From Paraburkholderia acidipaludis NBRC 101816 (GTDB lineage Bacteria; Pseudomonadota; Gammaproteobacteria; Burkholderiales; Burkholderiaceae): DNA of 64,000 bases. The position numbers and the translations under genes are program-made. Positions 15,491 through 24,403 of this stretch are shown one piece after another. Positions within the stretch are counted from its first letter, which is position 1, and each line of letters starts with the position of its first letter. The stretch is from NCBI RefSeq assembly GCF_000684975.1, contig NZ_BAXZ01000017.1, positions 124,001 through 188,000 of the forward strand, given 5' to 3'. Under the pieces are notes generated by a model. That model was not told the origin of the DNA. It searched no databases and saw only the letters and a list, made by a program, of their open reading frames with translations.

Positions 15491-16384
15491 TCAGCTGACC
15501 CGGTTCACCACCAGGTCAGCGAGTTCGGCAAGGCGCCTTGCGGGCGCGCCGAACGGTTCGAGGGCCGCATGCGCGTCGCTGCGCAACTGCTGCGCCAGCG
15601 CCCGCGATGCGTCCAGACCGATGATCGACACGTAGGTCGGCTTGCCGTCCTTCGCATCCTTGCCAGCGGTCTTGCCGAGCGTCGCCGAGTCGGCGGTGAC
15701 GTCGAGAATGTCGTCCACCACCTGGAAGGCGAGGCCCACTGCCGCTGCGTACGCGTCGAGCGCGCGCAGCGTGCCGGCGGAGGGCGTCTCGCCCGCCACC
15801 GCGCCCATGCGGACCGACGCGCGCAACAGCGCGCCGGTCTTCAGCCGGTGCATCGTTTCGAGTTCTTCGCGCGTGAGCGCACGCCCCACGCTCGCGAGGT
15901 CGATGGCCTGGCCGCCGGCCATGCCGATCGAACCGCTTGCGAGCGCCAGCTCGCGCACGAGCGATGCCTGACGCGAGGGCGCCTCGCGCAGTCCCGGCAC
16001 GTCCGACGTCAGCGTAATGAAAGCCTGCGACTGCAGCGCGTCGCCCACCAGCAGCGCCGTCGGTTCGTCGTACTTGACGTGGACCGTCGGCTTGCCGCGG
16101 CGCATGTCGTCGTTGTCCATGCACGGCATGTCGTCGTGCACGAGCGAGTAGACGTGGATCATCTCCAGCGCGCAGGCCGCCGCGTCGAGCGCCTCGGGCG
16201 TCGCGCCCGTCAGTTCGCCCGCAGCATGGCACAGAAGCGGCCGAACGCGCTTGCCGCCGCCCAGCACGGCATAACGCATGGCGTCATGCAGGCTCGCGGG
16301 CAGCACGTCGGCTGCCGGCAAATAGTGTTCGAGCGCGCTCTCGACCCGGTCCAGCACCAGCCGGGTCCATTGTTCAAAAGTCAT
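15491..16384 (-). CDS. ispA: farnesyl diphosphate synthase (polyprenyl synthetase)
   Basis: This 297-residue enzyme adds isopentenyl diphosphate to dimethylallyl and geranyl diphosphate. The first aspartate-rich motif is in LVHDDMPCMDNDDMRRGKPT and the second in AFQVVDDILDVTAD; GGGKRVRPLLC binds the diphosphate. Its start overlaps the xseB stop by 4 bases (ATGA), showing translational coupling. dxs follows 85 bases downstream. Confidence 0.95.
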   Translation of the reverse strand: MTFEQWTRLVLDRVESALEHYLPAADVLPASLHDAMRYAVLGGGKRVRPLLCHAAGELTGATPEALDAAACALEMIHVYSLVHDDMPCMDNDDMRRGKPTVHVKYDEPTALLVGDALQSQAFITLTSDVPGLREAPSRQASLVRELALASGSIGMAGGQAIDLASVGRALTREELETMHRLKTGALLRASVRMGAVAGETPSAGTLRALDAYAAAVGLAFQVVDDILDVTADSATLGKTAGKDAKDGKPTYVSIIGLDASRALAQQLRSDAHAALEPFGAPARRLAELADLVVNRVS

Positions 16385-16704
16385 AGATCGTCGTCTCCGC
16401 CCGTTGCGGATGTCGTATTGAGGGGCGCGGGCTTGAGCGTTTCGCCGTCGAGCACGCGCACCTGTTGTTCAACCTTTTCCAGCTGCTGCTGGCAGAACTT
16501 CACCAGCACGGCGCCGCGCCGGTACGCGTCCAGCGATTCCTCGAGACTCAGGCTGCCGCCTTCCATGCGCGCCACGAGCGCATCGAGCTCGGCCAGCGCG
16601 GCCTCGTAGCTCTCGGGCTGCCGCGGGTCGCCGCCACTGTTGCCGCCGTCGTCGTTGCCGTTTTCAGCCCCTTCGGCGCGGTCTTTCGTTGCGGATTTCG
16701 CCAT
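16381..16704 (-). CDS. xseB: exodeoxyribonuclease VII small subunit
   Basis: This 107-residue protein contains the XseB core PESYEAALAELDALVARME and LSLEESLDAYRRGAVLVKFC, with its helical hairpin. About 28 polar residues precede the core, so it is somewhat longer than the usual 80. XseB binds several copies of XseA to form the nuclease; xseA itself is not in the window. It is first in the xseB-ispA-dxs operon, the usual arrangement in many proteobacteria. Confidence 0.93.
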   Translation of the reverse strand: MAKSATKDRAEGAENGNDDGGNSGGDPRQPESYEAALAELDALVARMEGGSLSLEESLDAYRRGAVLVKFCQQQLEKVEQQVRVLDGETLKPAPLNTTSATGGDDDL

Positions 16705-16880
16705 GAGTCGTCGCAGAATTGAAACAAGGCGGACATTCTACGGCAAAAGCGCGGAATCCGACCCGCTCGCCCACTTGCACCCTCTTACCGCCACAGGTGC
16801 GATCCTGACCGAAATCCGCCACGCCAGCACGCCGATCGCGTTGCCTGGAGGCAAATTTGGCAAAAATCAGTGACTTAGCT

Positions 16881-16908
16881 ACCCCTTGGGGGTGGAAACG
16901 GGTATACT
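16881..16908 (+). promoter_or_regulatory. -10 box and inverted repeat upstream of the Rieske gene
   Basis: TATACT (16903-16908) lies about 70 bases before the start codon. ACCCCTTGGGGGT (16881-16893), an inverted repeat with a 3-base centre, sits in the -35 area and may be an operator. Confidence 0.4.
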
Positions 16909-16979
16909 AGCCGGCTCCCTAAATCGAATCTTCGATGGTTGGGTTGTTCACTGCTTTCACGTCTTCATCGGGAGTGGGA

Positions 16980-18086
16980 ATGTCCAATCTGAGCAATGCA
17001 TTGCAGCTGAAGTCTATCCACAGCCAGCTGCCAGTCACCGCTTATTTTGACGAAGCGCTTCTCCAGCGCGAAATCGAAACGCTTTTCCAGAAAGGTCCTC
17101 GTTACGTCGGGCACGAGCTGATGGTGCCCGAAGCGGGGAATTATTTTGCACTGCCCGGCGAAAAAGAAGGCCGCGTGCTGGTGCGTAACAAGCAAGACCA
17201 GGTCGAGCTGCTCTCGAACGTCTGCCGCCACCGCCAGGCCATCATGCTAAACGGTCGCGGCACGGCAGACAATATTGTATGTCCGCTGCATCGCTGGACC
17301 TACGACCTCAAGGGCGAACTGCTCGGCGCACCGCACTTCGCGGACAAACCTTGTCTGAACCTGAACCGCACGCCGCTGCAGCAATGGAACGGCCTGCTCT
17401 TCGAGTCCGCGGGACGCGACATCGCGCGCGACCTCGCCCGCCTCGGGCCCGCGAAGCACCTCGACTTCACGGACTATATGTTCGATCACGTCGAGGTCCA
17501 CGAGTGCAACTACAACTGGAAGACCTTCATCGAGGTCTATCTGGAGGACTACCACGTCGTGCCGTTCCACCCGGGCCTCGGCCAGTTCGTCTCGTGCGAC
17601 GACCTGAGGTGGGAATTCGGCGAGTGGTACAGCGTGCAGACCGTGGGCGTGCACAGCCAGCTCGGCAAGCCGGGCAGCCCGACGTACCGCAAGTGGCACG
17701 ACGAAGTCCTGCGCTTCCGTAACGGCGTGCCGCCGGAATTCGGCGCGATCTGGATGGTGTACTACCCGAATCTCATGATCGAGTGGTATCCGCACGTGCT
17801 CGTGGTGTCGTGGCTGATTCCCGAGGGTACGCGGAAGACGAAGAACATCGTCGAGTTCTATTACCCCGAGGAAATCACGCTGTTCGAGCGCGAGTTCGTC
17901 GAGGCCGAGCGTGCCGCCTATATGGAAACGGCTGTCGAGGACGACGAGATCGCCGAGCGCATGGACGCCGGCCGCCGCGCGCTGTTCGAGCGCGGCGTTT
18001 CGGAAGTCGGCCCGTATCAGAGCCCGATGGAAGACGGCATGCAGCACTTCCACGAGTTCCTGCGGCGCGAACTGGGAACGATCTGA
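16980..18086 (+). CDS. Rieske-type ring-hydroxylating oxygenase, alpha subunit
   Basis: This 368-residue protein has a Rieske [2Fe-2S] domain with CRHRQ near residue 80 and CPLHRW near 100. It continues into the catalytic domain, where EDYHVVPFHPGL supplies the mononuclear-iron histidines. Such subunits hydroxylate aromatic or other ring substrates using electrons from a reductase, but no ferredoxin, reductase or beta subunit lies nearby, so the substrate is unknown. The ATG at 16980 has GGGAGTGGGA directly upstream; the frame from 16935 is an unlikely start. A terminator follows, so it is transcribed alone. Confidence 0.88.
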   Translation: MSNLSNALQLKSIHSQLPVTAYFDEALLQREIETLFQKGPRYVGHELMVPEAGNYFALPGEKEGRVLVRNKQDQVELLSNVCRHRQAIMLNGRGTADNIVCPLHRWTYDLKGELLGAPHFADKPCLNLNRTPLQQWNGLLFESAGRDIARDLARLGPAKHLDFTDYMFDHVEVHECNYNWKTFIEVYLEDYHVVPFHPGLGQFVSCDDLRWEFGEWYSVQTVGVHSQLGKPGSPTYRKWHDEVLRFRNGVPPEFGAIWMVYYPNLMIEWYPHVLVVSWLIPEGTRKTKNIVEFYYPEEITLFEREFVEAERAAYMETAVEDDEIAERMDAGRRALFERGVSEVGPYQSPMEDGMQHFHEFLRRELGTI

Positions 18087-18129
18087 TCGCTTGCTTGATC
18101 CATAAGCAGCGCATGCCGATGCATCAAGG

Positions 18130-18155
18130 AAAGACGGGCCACGGCCCGTCTTTTT
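18130..18155 (+). terminator. rho-independent terminator of the Rieske gene
   Basis: AAAGACGGGC (18130-18139) pairs with GCCCGTCTTT (18144-18153), ending in five T. Confidence 0.85.
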
Positions 18156-18266
18156 GTTTAGACTGACGGCATCGGGCCGGCCTTGCCGGCCGTGCATCTC
18201 TCAGCTTTGCATGGGTTCGCACCAAAGCGCTGAAGCGCCAGGTGCGATCGACAAGGAGCCGCCGTC

Positions 18267-19136
18267 ATGCCCCACACGCACTACACCACGCTCATCTCCG
18301 CCGCCAATCTCTACGAACGCCTGACCGCTGCGCCGGGCAGCGTGCTCGTGTTCGACTGCCGCTTCGATCTTGCGAACGCCGGCAGCGGCGAAGCGGCTTA
18401 CACGGCCAACCACATTCCCGGCTCCCAGTATCTCCACCTCGACCGCGACCTCTCCGGCGCGAAGACCGGCAAGAACGGCCGTCATCCGCTGCCCGAGCGC
18501 GCGGCGCTCGTCAGCACGCTCGCGGCGCACGGCCTCAACGCCGGGCAGCAGGTCGTGGCTTACGACGCCCAGGGCGGCAGCTACGCCGCGCGCCTGTGGT
18601 GGCTGCTGCGCTGGCTCGGTCACGATTCGGTGGCGGTGCTCGACGGCGGCCTGCAGGCTTGGGAAGCGGCCGGCTATCCGCTCTCGAGCGACGTGCCGCT
18701 TCCCGTGCCCGGCAACTTCAAGGCGGGTGCGCCGCTGCAGGTGACGGTCGATGTGCAGGCTGTGGTGCGCAATCTCTCGACGCACGACCTGCTGGTCGTC
18801 GATGCGCGCGCCGCAGACCGCTATCGCGGCGAGAACGAAACGATCGACCCGGCGGCCGGCCACATTCCGGGCGCGCGCAACCGCTTCTTCAAGGACAACC
18901 TCGGCGCCGACGGCCGCTTCAAGCCCGCGCACACGCTGCGAGACGAGTTCTCGGCGGTGCTGACCAGCACGACGCTCGAACACGTCGTGCTGCAATGCGG
19001 CTCGGGCGTCACGGCTTGCCACAACGCGCTCGCGATGGAGATCGCGGGCCTGCACGGCGCGGCGCTCTACGGCGGCTCGTGGAGCGAATGGTGCGCCGAT
19101 CCTGCGCGCCCGATCGCGACGGGACCCAATCCCTGA
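18267..19136 (+). CDS. sseA: 3-mercaptopyruvate/thiosulfate sulfurtransferase
   Basis: This 289-residue protein has two rhodanese domains. The N-terminal, inactive copy spans residues 10-125 and includes LWWLLRWLGHDSVAVLDGG. The C-terminal copy carries the active-site loop CGSGVTAC near residue 235. The six-residue loop beginning CGSGV is typical of 3-mercaptopyruvate sulfurtransferases, although thiosulfate use cannot be excluded. It transfers sulfane sulfur to thiols or cyanide in the cytoplasm. It follows the Rieske gene in the same direction but is separated by that gene's terminator. Confidence 0.9.
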   Translation: MPHTHYTTLISAANLYERLTAAPGSVLVFDCRFDLANAGSGEAAYTANHIPGSQYLHLDRDLSGAKTGKNGRHPLPERAALVSTLAAHGLNAGQQVVAYDAQGGSYAARLWWLLRWLGHDSVAVLDGGLQAWEAAGYPLSSDVPLPVPGNFKAGAPLQVTVDVQAVVRNLSTHDLLVVDARAADRYRGENETIDPAAGHIPGARNRFFKDNLGADGRFKPAHTLRDEFSAVLTSTTLEHVVLQCGSGVTACHNALAMEIAGLHGAALYGGSWSEWCADPARPIATGPNP

Positions 19137-19193
19137 GCGTGCCGCCCGGGATCGGGTCGTACATCGGGTCAAACTCGCCTCAACCGCGCGGCG

Positions 19194-20066
19194 TCACCCG
19201 ACGCCGTGCTCCCTGAACCACGCCAGCGCGCGCTTCCAGCCGTCTTCGGCGTCGGCCTGGCGGTAGCTCGGGCGATAGTCGGCGAAGAAGGCGTGGCCCG
19301 CGTCGTCATACACGACGAAGTCCGAGCCGCGCCCGCCCTGTGGCCCCTGCGCGATTGCCTGCTTCATCTGCGCGAGCGTGTTCTGCGGAATGCTCGGGTC
19401 CTGGCGGCCGTAGAGCCCCAGCACGGGCACCTGCAGGCTGCCCGCGAGGTCGAGCGGATTGGCCGGCATGGTCGCCGTATGCGGCCCCGCCACGCGCCCA
19501 TACCACGCCACGGCGGCCTTCAGATGCGGATTGTGCTCGGCATAGAGCCAGCTGATGCGCCCGCCCCAACAGAACCCGTTGATGCCCACGCGCTTCAGGT
19601 CGCCGCCATGCTGCCCGGCCCAGGCGACGGTCGCGTCGAGATCGGACATCACCTGTGCGTCGGGGACCTTGCTCGCGATGTTCTGGTCGATCTGCTGGAT
19701 CGTCGGATAAACCGATGCATCGCCCTCGCGCACGAAGAGGTCCGGGGCGATGGCGAGGTAACCGAGCTTCGCGAAACGCCGGCACACGTCGGCGATGTGC
19801 TCGTGCACGCCGAAGATCTCGTGCACGACGATGATCACCGGCAGATGCGTCTTGCCGAGCGGTTGGGCCCGGTACGCCGGAATCAGCGTGCCGTTCGACT
19901 CGAAGCCCACCTCGCCGGCTTCAAGACCCACGGCGTCGGTGTGAATGGTCTGCGCGGAAACCGGCAGCACGGCTGCGGCAAAGCCGCTGCCGAGCGCGGC
20001 CTTCAGGAAAGTGCGCCGGTTGAACGGCACGTGCGGAACAAGCGAATCGACTTCGGGCTTCAGCAT
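19194..20066 (-). CDS. Tat-exported dienelactone hydrolase family protein
   Basis: This is a 290-residue alpha/beta hydrolase. The N-terminus has a twin-arginine signal, FNRRTFLKAALGSGFAA, at about residues 17-33, so it is predicted to be exported folded to the periplasm. The nucleophile cysteine lies in INGFCWGGRISW, the aspartate in GLYGRQDPSIP, and the histidine in YDDAGHAFFADYRPSY, which completes the dienelactone-hydrolase triad. The substrate is unknown. The ATG at 20066 follows AGGAG with 7 bases spacing. The NDH-2 gene ends 25 bases upstream, so the two may be cotranscribed. Confidence 0.88.
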   Translation of the reverse strand: MLKPEVDSLVPHVPFNRRTFLKAALGSGFAAAVLPVSAQTIHTDAVGLEAGEVGFESNGTLIPAYRAQPLGKTHLPVIIVVHEIFGVHEHIADVCRRFAKLGYLAIAPDLFVREGDASVYPTIQQIDQNIASKVPDAQVMSDLDATVAWAGQHGGDLKRVGINGFCWGGRISWLYAEHNPHLKAAVAWYGRVAGPHTATMPANPLDLAGSLQVPVLGLYGRQDPSIPQNTLAQMKQAIAQGPQGGRGSDFVVYDDAGHAFFADYRPSYRQADAEDGWKRALAWFREHGVG

Positions 20067-20090
20067 GCAACGCTCCTCGTTAGACGGCAT

Positions 20091-21434
20091 TCAATGCAGT
20101 TTCACGCGTGGCAGCGTCGTGCGGCGCAGCCAGTGCGCGAAGGTGTCGAGCACCATGCGCGCATAGCCGTGCAGCGCGGCGATATGCATGCGGTACAAGG
20201 ACATATACATGAAACGGGCGAACAAGCCTTCGATCAGCATGCTACCGCCAATCACCCCGCCCATCAGATTGCCGACCGCGCTGAAATGGCCGAGCGACAC
20301 CAGCGAGCCGAAGTCGCGATAGGTGAACTCGGGCAGCGACCGGCCTTCGAGCTGGTTGCCGAGCGAGCGCAGCAGGAAGGCCGCCTCCTGGTGGGCGGCC
20401 TGGGCGCGCGGCGGCACGCCGCGCTCATGTCCGGGCCATTCGCAGGCGGCGCAGTCGCCGAACGCGAAGACGTTGTCGTCGGCTTCGGTTTGCAGCGTGC
20501 GGCGCACGATCAGCTGGCCCAGCTTGTTGACGGGCAGACCGTCGAGCTGGGCCAGCACCGGCGGTGCCGAGATGCCCGCCGCCCAGACCGTGAGGTCGGC
20601 GCGCAAGGCCTTGCCGCTTGCCGTGCGCACCACGCCCGGGGCAACTTCCGTCACGCGCTCGCTGGTCAGGATCCGCACGCCGAGCTTCGTCAACAGCTCG
20701 GCCGTTGCCGACGAAACGCGCTCCGCCAATGCGGGCAGAATGCGCGGGCCGGCCTCGATCAGCACGATGCCCACGTCGTGGCTGGGATCGAGCTTGTGAA
20801 GGCCATAGGCGGAGAGCACCTGCGCGGTATTGCGCAGCTCGGCCGAAAGCTCGACGCCCGTTGCGCCTGCGCCAATGATCGCGATCTGCACGCGCCGCTC
20901 GTCGCGAGGCGGGCCGCCTTCGGGCGCCGGCTCGGGCTCCTGATGCTCGGCGCGTATGCACGCCGCGATAAGCCGCTTGCGAAAGCGTTCGGCCTGCGCC
21001 ACGGTGTCGAGTGCGAGGGAATTTTCCGCGGCGCCTGGCACACCGAAGAAATGCGTCGTGCTGCCGATCGCCAGCACGAGCGTATCGTATTCGAGCTCGC
21101 GCGGCGGCAGCATATCGCCGCCGTCCTCGTCCTTCACCGCGCCGAGGCTGATGCGCTTCGCCGCGCGGTCAAGGCCAGTGAGCTCGCCCTGCTGGAACTC
21201 GAAGCCGTGCCAGCGCGCCTGTGCCGCGTATTCGAGCTCCTGCGTGAACGGATCCATGCTGCCTGCGGCGACCTCGTGCAGGAGCGGCTTCCAGATATGG
21301 GTCGGATAGCGGTCCACCAGCGTCACGCTCGCGCGCGGCGGCGCTCCTCTGCGGGCCTTGCCGTAGCGGTCGCCCAGCCGTGTCGCGAGCTCCAGTCCGC
21401 CAGCCCCTCCTCCCACAACGATAAAGCGATGCAT
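20091..21434 (-). CDS. ndh: type II NADH dehydrogenase (NDH-2), FAD-dependent
   Basis: This 447-residue flavoprotein begins MHRFIVVGGGAGGLELATRL with the FAD motif. The NADH motif is IIGAGATGVELSAEL near residue 165, and VFAFGDCAACEWPG near 290 binds FAD. The C-terminal region SMLIEGLFARFMYMSLYRMH is amphipathic and anchors the enzyme to the inner membrane. NDH-2 passes electrons from NADH to quinone without pumping protons. The ATG at 21434 has GGAGGG upstream; the longer frame to 21527 is not conserved. Confidence 0.92.
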   Translation of the reverse strand: MHRFIVVGGGAGGLELATRLGDRYGKARRGAPPRASVTLVDRYPTHIWKPLLHEVAAGSMDPFTQELEYAAQARWHGFEFQQGELTGLDRAAKRISLGAVKDEDGGDMLPPRELEYDTLVLAIGSTTHFFGVPGAAENSLALDTVAQAERFRKRLIAACIRAEHQEPEPAPEGGPPRDERRVQIAIIGAGATGVELSAELRNTAQVLSAYGLHKLDPSHDVGIVLIEAGPRILPALAERVSSATAELLTKLGVRILTSERVTEVAPGVVRTASGKALRADLTVWAAGISAPPVLAQLDGLPVNKLGQLIVRRTLQTEADDNVFAFGDCAACEWPGHERGVPPRAQAAHQEAAFLLRSLGNQLEGRSLPEFTYRDFGSLVSLGHFSAVGNLMGGVIGGSMLIEGLFARFMYMSLYRMHIAALHGYARMVLDTFAHWLRRTTLPRVKLH

Positions 21435-21467
21435 AGACCCTCCGTGCGTGTTGTCTGGCGTCAGAAC

Positions 21468-21488
21468 GGCCGGCAATGCGTGCCGGCC
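21468..21488. other. GC hairpin in the polA-ndh gap
   Basis: GGCCGGCA (21468-21475) pairs with TGCCGGCC (21481-21488). It follows polA on the minus strand by about 115 bases and lacks a U-tract. Nothing else is recognisable in 21435-21603. Confidence 0.35.
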
Positions 21489-21603
21489 TACGCATTCTCG
21501 GCCGACGCCGCACGTCACGGCAAGCATGCGCCGGGCATGCCGGTCATGCGAGCCGCGTGCTTGCGCCAGCCGGCGTGCGCGGGTACTGCATCGTTACACT
21601 CCC

Positions 21604-24402
21604 TCAGTGCGCTTCCTCCCAGTTCGCGCCCACGCCCACCTCGGCGACGAGCGGCACCTTGAGCTGGGCCACCGAGCACATCAGTTCCGGCAGACGCTTG
21701 CGGACTTCGGCGAGTTCCTCGTCCGGCACTTCGAGCACGAGTTCATCGTGCACCTGCATGATCATCTTCGTGCGCATGCGCGTGCCGTCGAGCCACTTCT
21801 CGACCGCGATCATCGAAAGCTTGATGAGGTCCGCCGCGGTGCCCTGCATCGGCGCGTTGATCGCGGCGCGCTCGGCCGCCTGGCGGCGCGGGCCGTTGCC
21901 GCCGTTGATCTCGGGCAGCCAGAGACGGCGGCCGAACACGGTTTCGACATAGCCGCGCGATTTCGCGTCCATGCGGGTCTCGTCCATGTAGCGCGCCACG
22001 CCCGGATAGCGTGCGAAATAGCGGTCGATATAGAGCTTCGCCGCGTCGCGCGTGATGCCGAGATTCGAGGCGAGCCCGAACGCGCTCATGCCGTAGATCA
22101 GGCCGAAGTTGATGACCTTGGCGATGCGGCGCTGGTCGGCGCTCACTTCGAGCGGCGTCACGCCGAACACTTCGGCGGCGGTGGCGCGGTGAATGTCGTC
22201 GCCGCGCGCGAACGCGGCGAGCAGCGACTCGTCGCCCGAGATGTGCGCCATGATGCGCAGCTCGATCTGCGAATAGTCGGCCGAAACGATCTTGCAGCCG
22301 GGCGCGGCGACGAACGCCTCGCGAATGCGGCGCCCCTCGCCGGTGCGCACCGGAATGTTCTGCAGATTCGGATCGTTCGACGCGAGACGCCCCGTAACCG
22401 CCACGGCCTGCGCGTAGTTCGTATGCACGCGGCCCGTCTGCGCGTTGACCATGCGCGGCAGCTTGTCGGTATAGGTGGACTTCAGCTTCGAGAGGCCGCG
22501 ATGCTCGAGCAGCAGCTTCGGCAGCGGGTAGTCTTCGGCGAGCTTCTGCAGCACTTCTTCGTCGGTGGACGGCGCACCGCTAGGCGTTTTCTTCACGACG
22601 GGCAGCTGCAGCTTCTCAAAGAAGATCTGGCCGATCTGCTTCGGCGAGCCGAGGTTGAACTCGCCGCCCGCGAGCGCATACGCTTCCTGCTGGAGCTCGA
22701 CGAGACGCACGGCGATTTCAGCGCTCTGACGCTCGAGACGCTCCGCATCGATCAGGACTCCGTTGCGTTCCATCTGGCGCAGCACGCGCGAGGTGGGCAT
22801 CTCGATCTCGCGGTACACGTAGCCGAGTCCCTTCTCCTGCTCGATCTGCGGATAGAGCGCGAGATGCAGCTGCAGCGTGATGTCGGCATCTTCCGCCGCA
22901 TATTCGGCCGCCTTGTCGAGCGCGACTTCGTCGAAGCCGATCTGCTGCGCACCCTTGCCCGCCACTTCCTCGTACTTGATCGTCTTGATGCCGAGGTGAC
23001 GCAGCGCGAGGCTGTCCATGTCATGGCTGCGATGCGATTCGAGCACGTACGATTCGAGCATCGTGTCGTACTCGACGCCGCCCAGCGCAATGCCGTAGTT
23101 CGCCAGCACCTGCTCGTCGTACTTCATGTGCTGGCCGACCTTCTTGTACTGCTCGCCTTCGAGCCAGGGCTTCAGGCGCGCGAGCACTTCGTCGAGCGGC
23201 AGTTGCTCGGGCACGTCCGGCCCGCGATGGCCGACCGGCAGATACGCGGCCTGCCCCGGCTCCGTGGCGAACGAAAGGCCGACGAGCTTCGCGACCATGG
23301 GATCGAGCGCCGTCGTTTCGGTGTCGAACGCGGTAAGGCGCGCGCCTTCGATCTTTTTGAGCCATGCATCGAACTGCGCCCACGTCTGGATCGTTTCGTA
23401 GTGGCGCGGCACGTCGAGCATCAGCGCGGGCTGCACGTCCGCGTCCTGCTTCGGTGCGTCGCCGCTCGCCGCGGCCGGCGCACTGCTGCTCTGATCGGCT
23501 TCGTTGACTTCGCGCAGCCAGGTCTTGAAGCCGTGACGCGCGAAGATGTCGCGCAGCTCCTCGCGCGCTTCGGCTCGCGCGGCGAGCGAGGCTTCGATCG
23601 ACTCGATGTGCGGCGCGAGTTCGCAAGCCGTCTCCACGGTGACGAGCTTTCTAGCCATCGGCAGGAAGTCGAGCGCATCGCGCAGATAGCCGCCCACGGC
23701 GCCCTTGATGTCGGCCGCGTGTTCGACGATGCCGTCGAGCGTGCCGTACTCCGTGAGCCACTTCACCGCCGTCTTCGGGCCGCACTTGTTCACGCCCGGC
23801 ACGTTGTCCACGGTGTCGCCGATCAGCGAAAGATAATCGACGATGCGCTCCGGCGGCACGCCGAACTTCGCGATCACGCCTTCGCGGTCGAGCGTTTCGT
23901 TCGTCATCGTGTTGATGAGCGTGACGCGGTCCGTCACGAGCTGCGCGAGATCCTTGTCGCCCGTGGAAACGATCACTTTCATGCCGAGCTTTTCGGCCTG
24001 GCGCGCGAGTGTGCCGATCACGTCGTCGGCCTCCACGCCTTCGATCATCAGGAGCGGCCAGCCAAGCGCGCGCACGGCCACGTGAATGGGCTCGATCTGC
24101 GCCGCAAGCGGCTCGGGCATGGAAGGCCGGTTCGCCTTATAGTCGGGATACCAGTCGTCGCGGAACGTCTTGCCCTTCGCATCGAACACGCACGCGCTAT
24201 ACTCTGCCGTAACCTCCTTGCGCATACGGCGCAGCATGTTGATGATCCCGTATAGCGCACCCGTCGGCTCGCCATCGGGACCGCGCAGATCCGGCATCGC
24301 ATGGTAGGCCCGATAGAGATAGCTGGAACCATCGACCAGCAGCAGGGTCTTTCCTTCCAGCTCAGTATGTAGGTTGGTTTCCACGCGTAGTTCTTCAGGC
24401 AT
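21604..24402 (-). CDS. polA: DNA polymerase I
   Basis: This 932-residue enzyme handles repair and Okazaki-fragment processing. The 5' nuclease is N-terminal (LLLVDGSSYLYRAYHAM). The 3'-5' exonuclease follows, with TAFDTETTALDPMVAKLVG near residue 360. The polymerase domain contains ADYSQIELRIMAHIS, the O-helix RRIAKVINFGLIYGMS and the C-terminal MQVHDELVLEVPD. The ATG at 24402 lacks a clear ribosome-binding site. A TTG at 24411 would overlap the divergent gene, and a GTG six codons inside is also possible. The start lies one base from that of the divergent LOG gene. Confidence 0.96.
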   Translation of the reverse strand: MPEELRVETNLHTELEGKTLLLVDGSSYLYRAYHAMPDLRGPDGEPTGALYGIINMLRRMRKEVTAEYSACVFDAKGKTFRDDWYPDYKANRPSMPEPLAAQIEPIHVAVRALGWPLLMIEGVEADDVIGTLARQAEKLGMKVIVSTGDKDLAQLVTDRVTLINTMTNETLDREGVIAKFGVPPERIVDYLSLIGDTVDNVPGVNKCGPKTAVKWLTEYGTLDGIVEHAADIKGAVGGYLRDALDFLPMARKLVTVETACELAPHIESIEASLAARAEAREELRDIFARHGFKTWLREVNEADQSSSAPAAASGDAPKQDADVQPALMLDVPRHYETIQTWAQFDAWLKKIEGARLTAFDTETTALDPMVAKLVGLSFATEPGQAAYLPVGHRGPDVPEQLPLDEVLARLKPWLEGEQYKKVGQHMKYDEQVLANYGIALGGVEYDTMLESYVLESHRSHDMDSLALRHLGIKTIKYEEVAGKGAQQIGFDEVALDKAAEYAAEDADITLQLHLALYPQIEQEKGLGYVYREIEMPTSRVLRQMERNGVLIDAERLERQSAEIAVRLVELQQEAYALAGGEFNLGSPKQIGQIFFEKLQLPVVKKTPSGAPSTDEEVLQKLAEDYPLPKLLLEHRGLSKLKSTYTDKLPRMVNAQTGRVHTNYAQAVAVTGRLASNDPNLQNIPVRTGEGRRIREAFVAAPGCKIVSADYSQIELRIMAHISGDESLLAAFARGDDIHRATAAEVFGVTPLEVSADQRRIAKVINFGLIYGMSAFGLASNLGITRDAAKLYIDRYFARYPGVARYMDETRMDAKSRGYVETVFGRRLWLPEINGGNGPRRQAAERAAINAPMQGTAADLIKLSMIAVEKWLDGTRMRTKMIMQVHDELVLEVPDEELAEVRKRLPELMCSVAQLKVPLVAEVGVGANWEEAH

Positions 24403-24403
24403 T

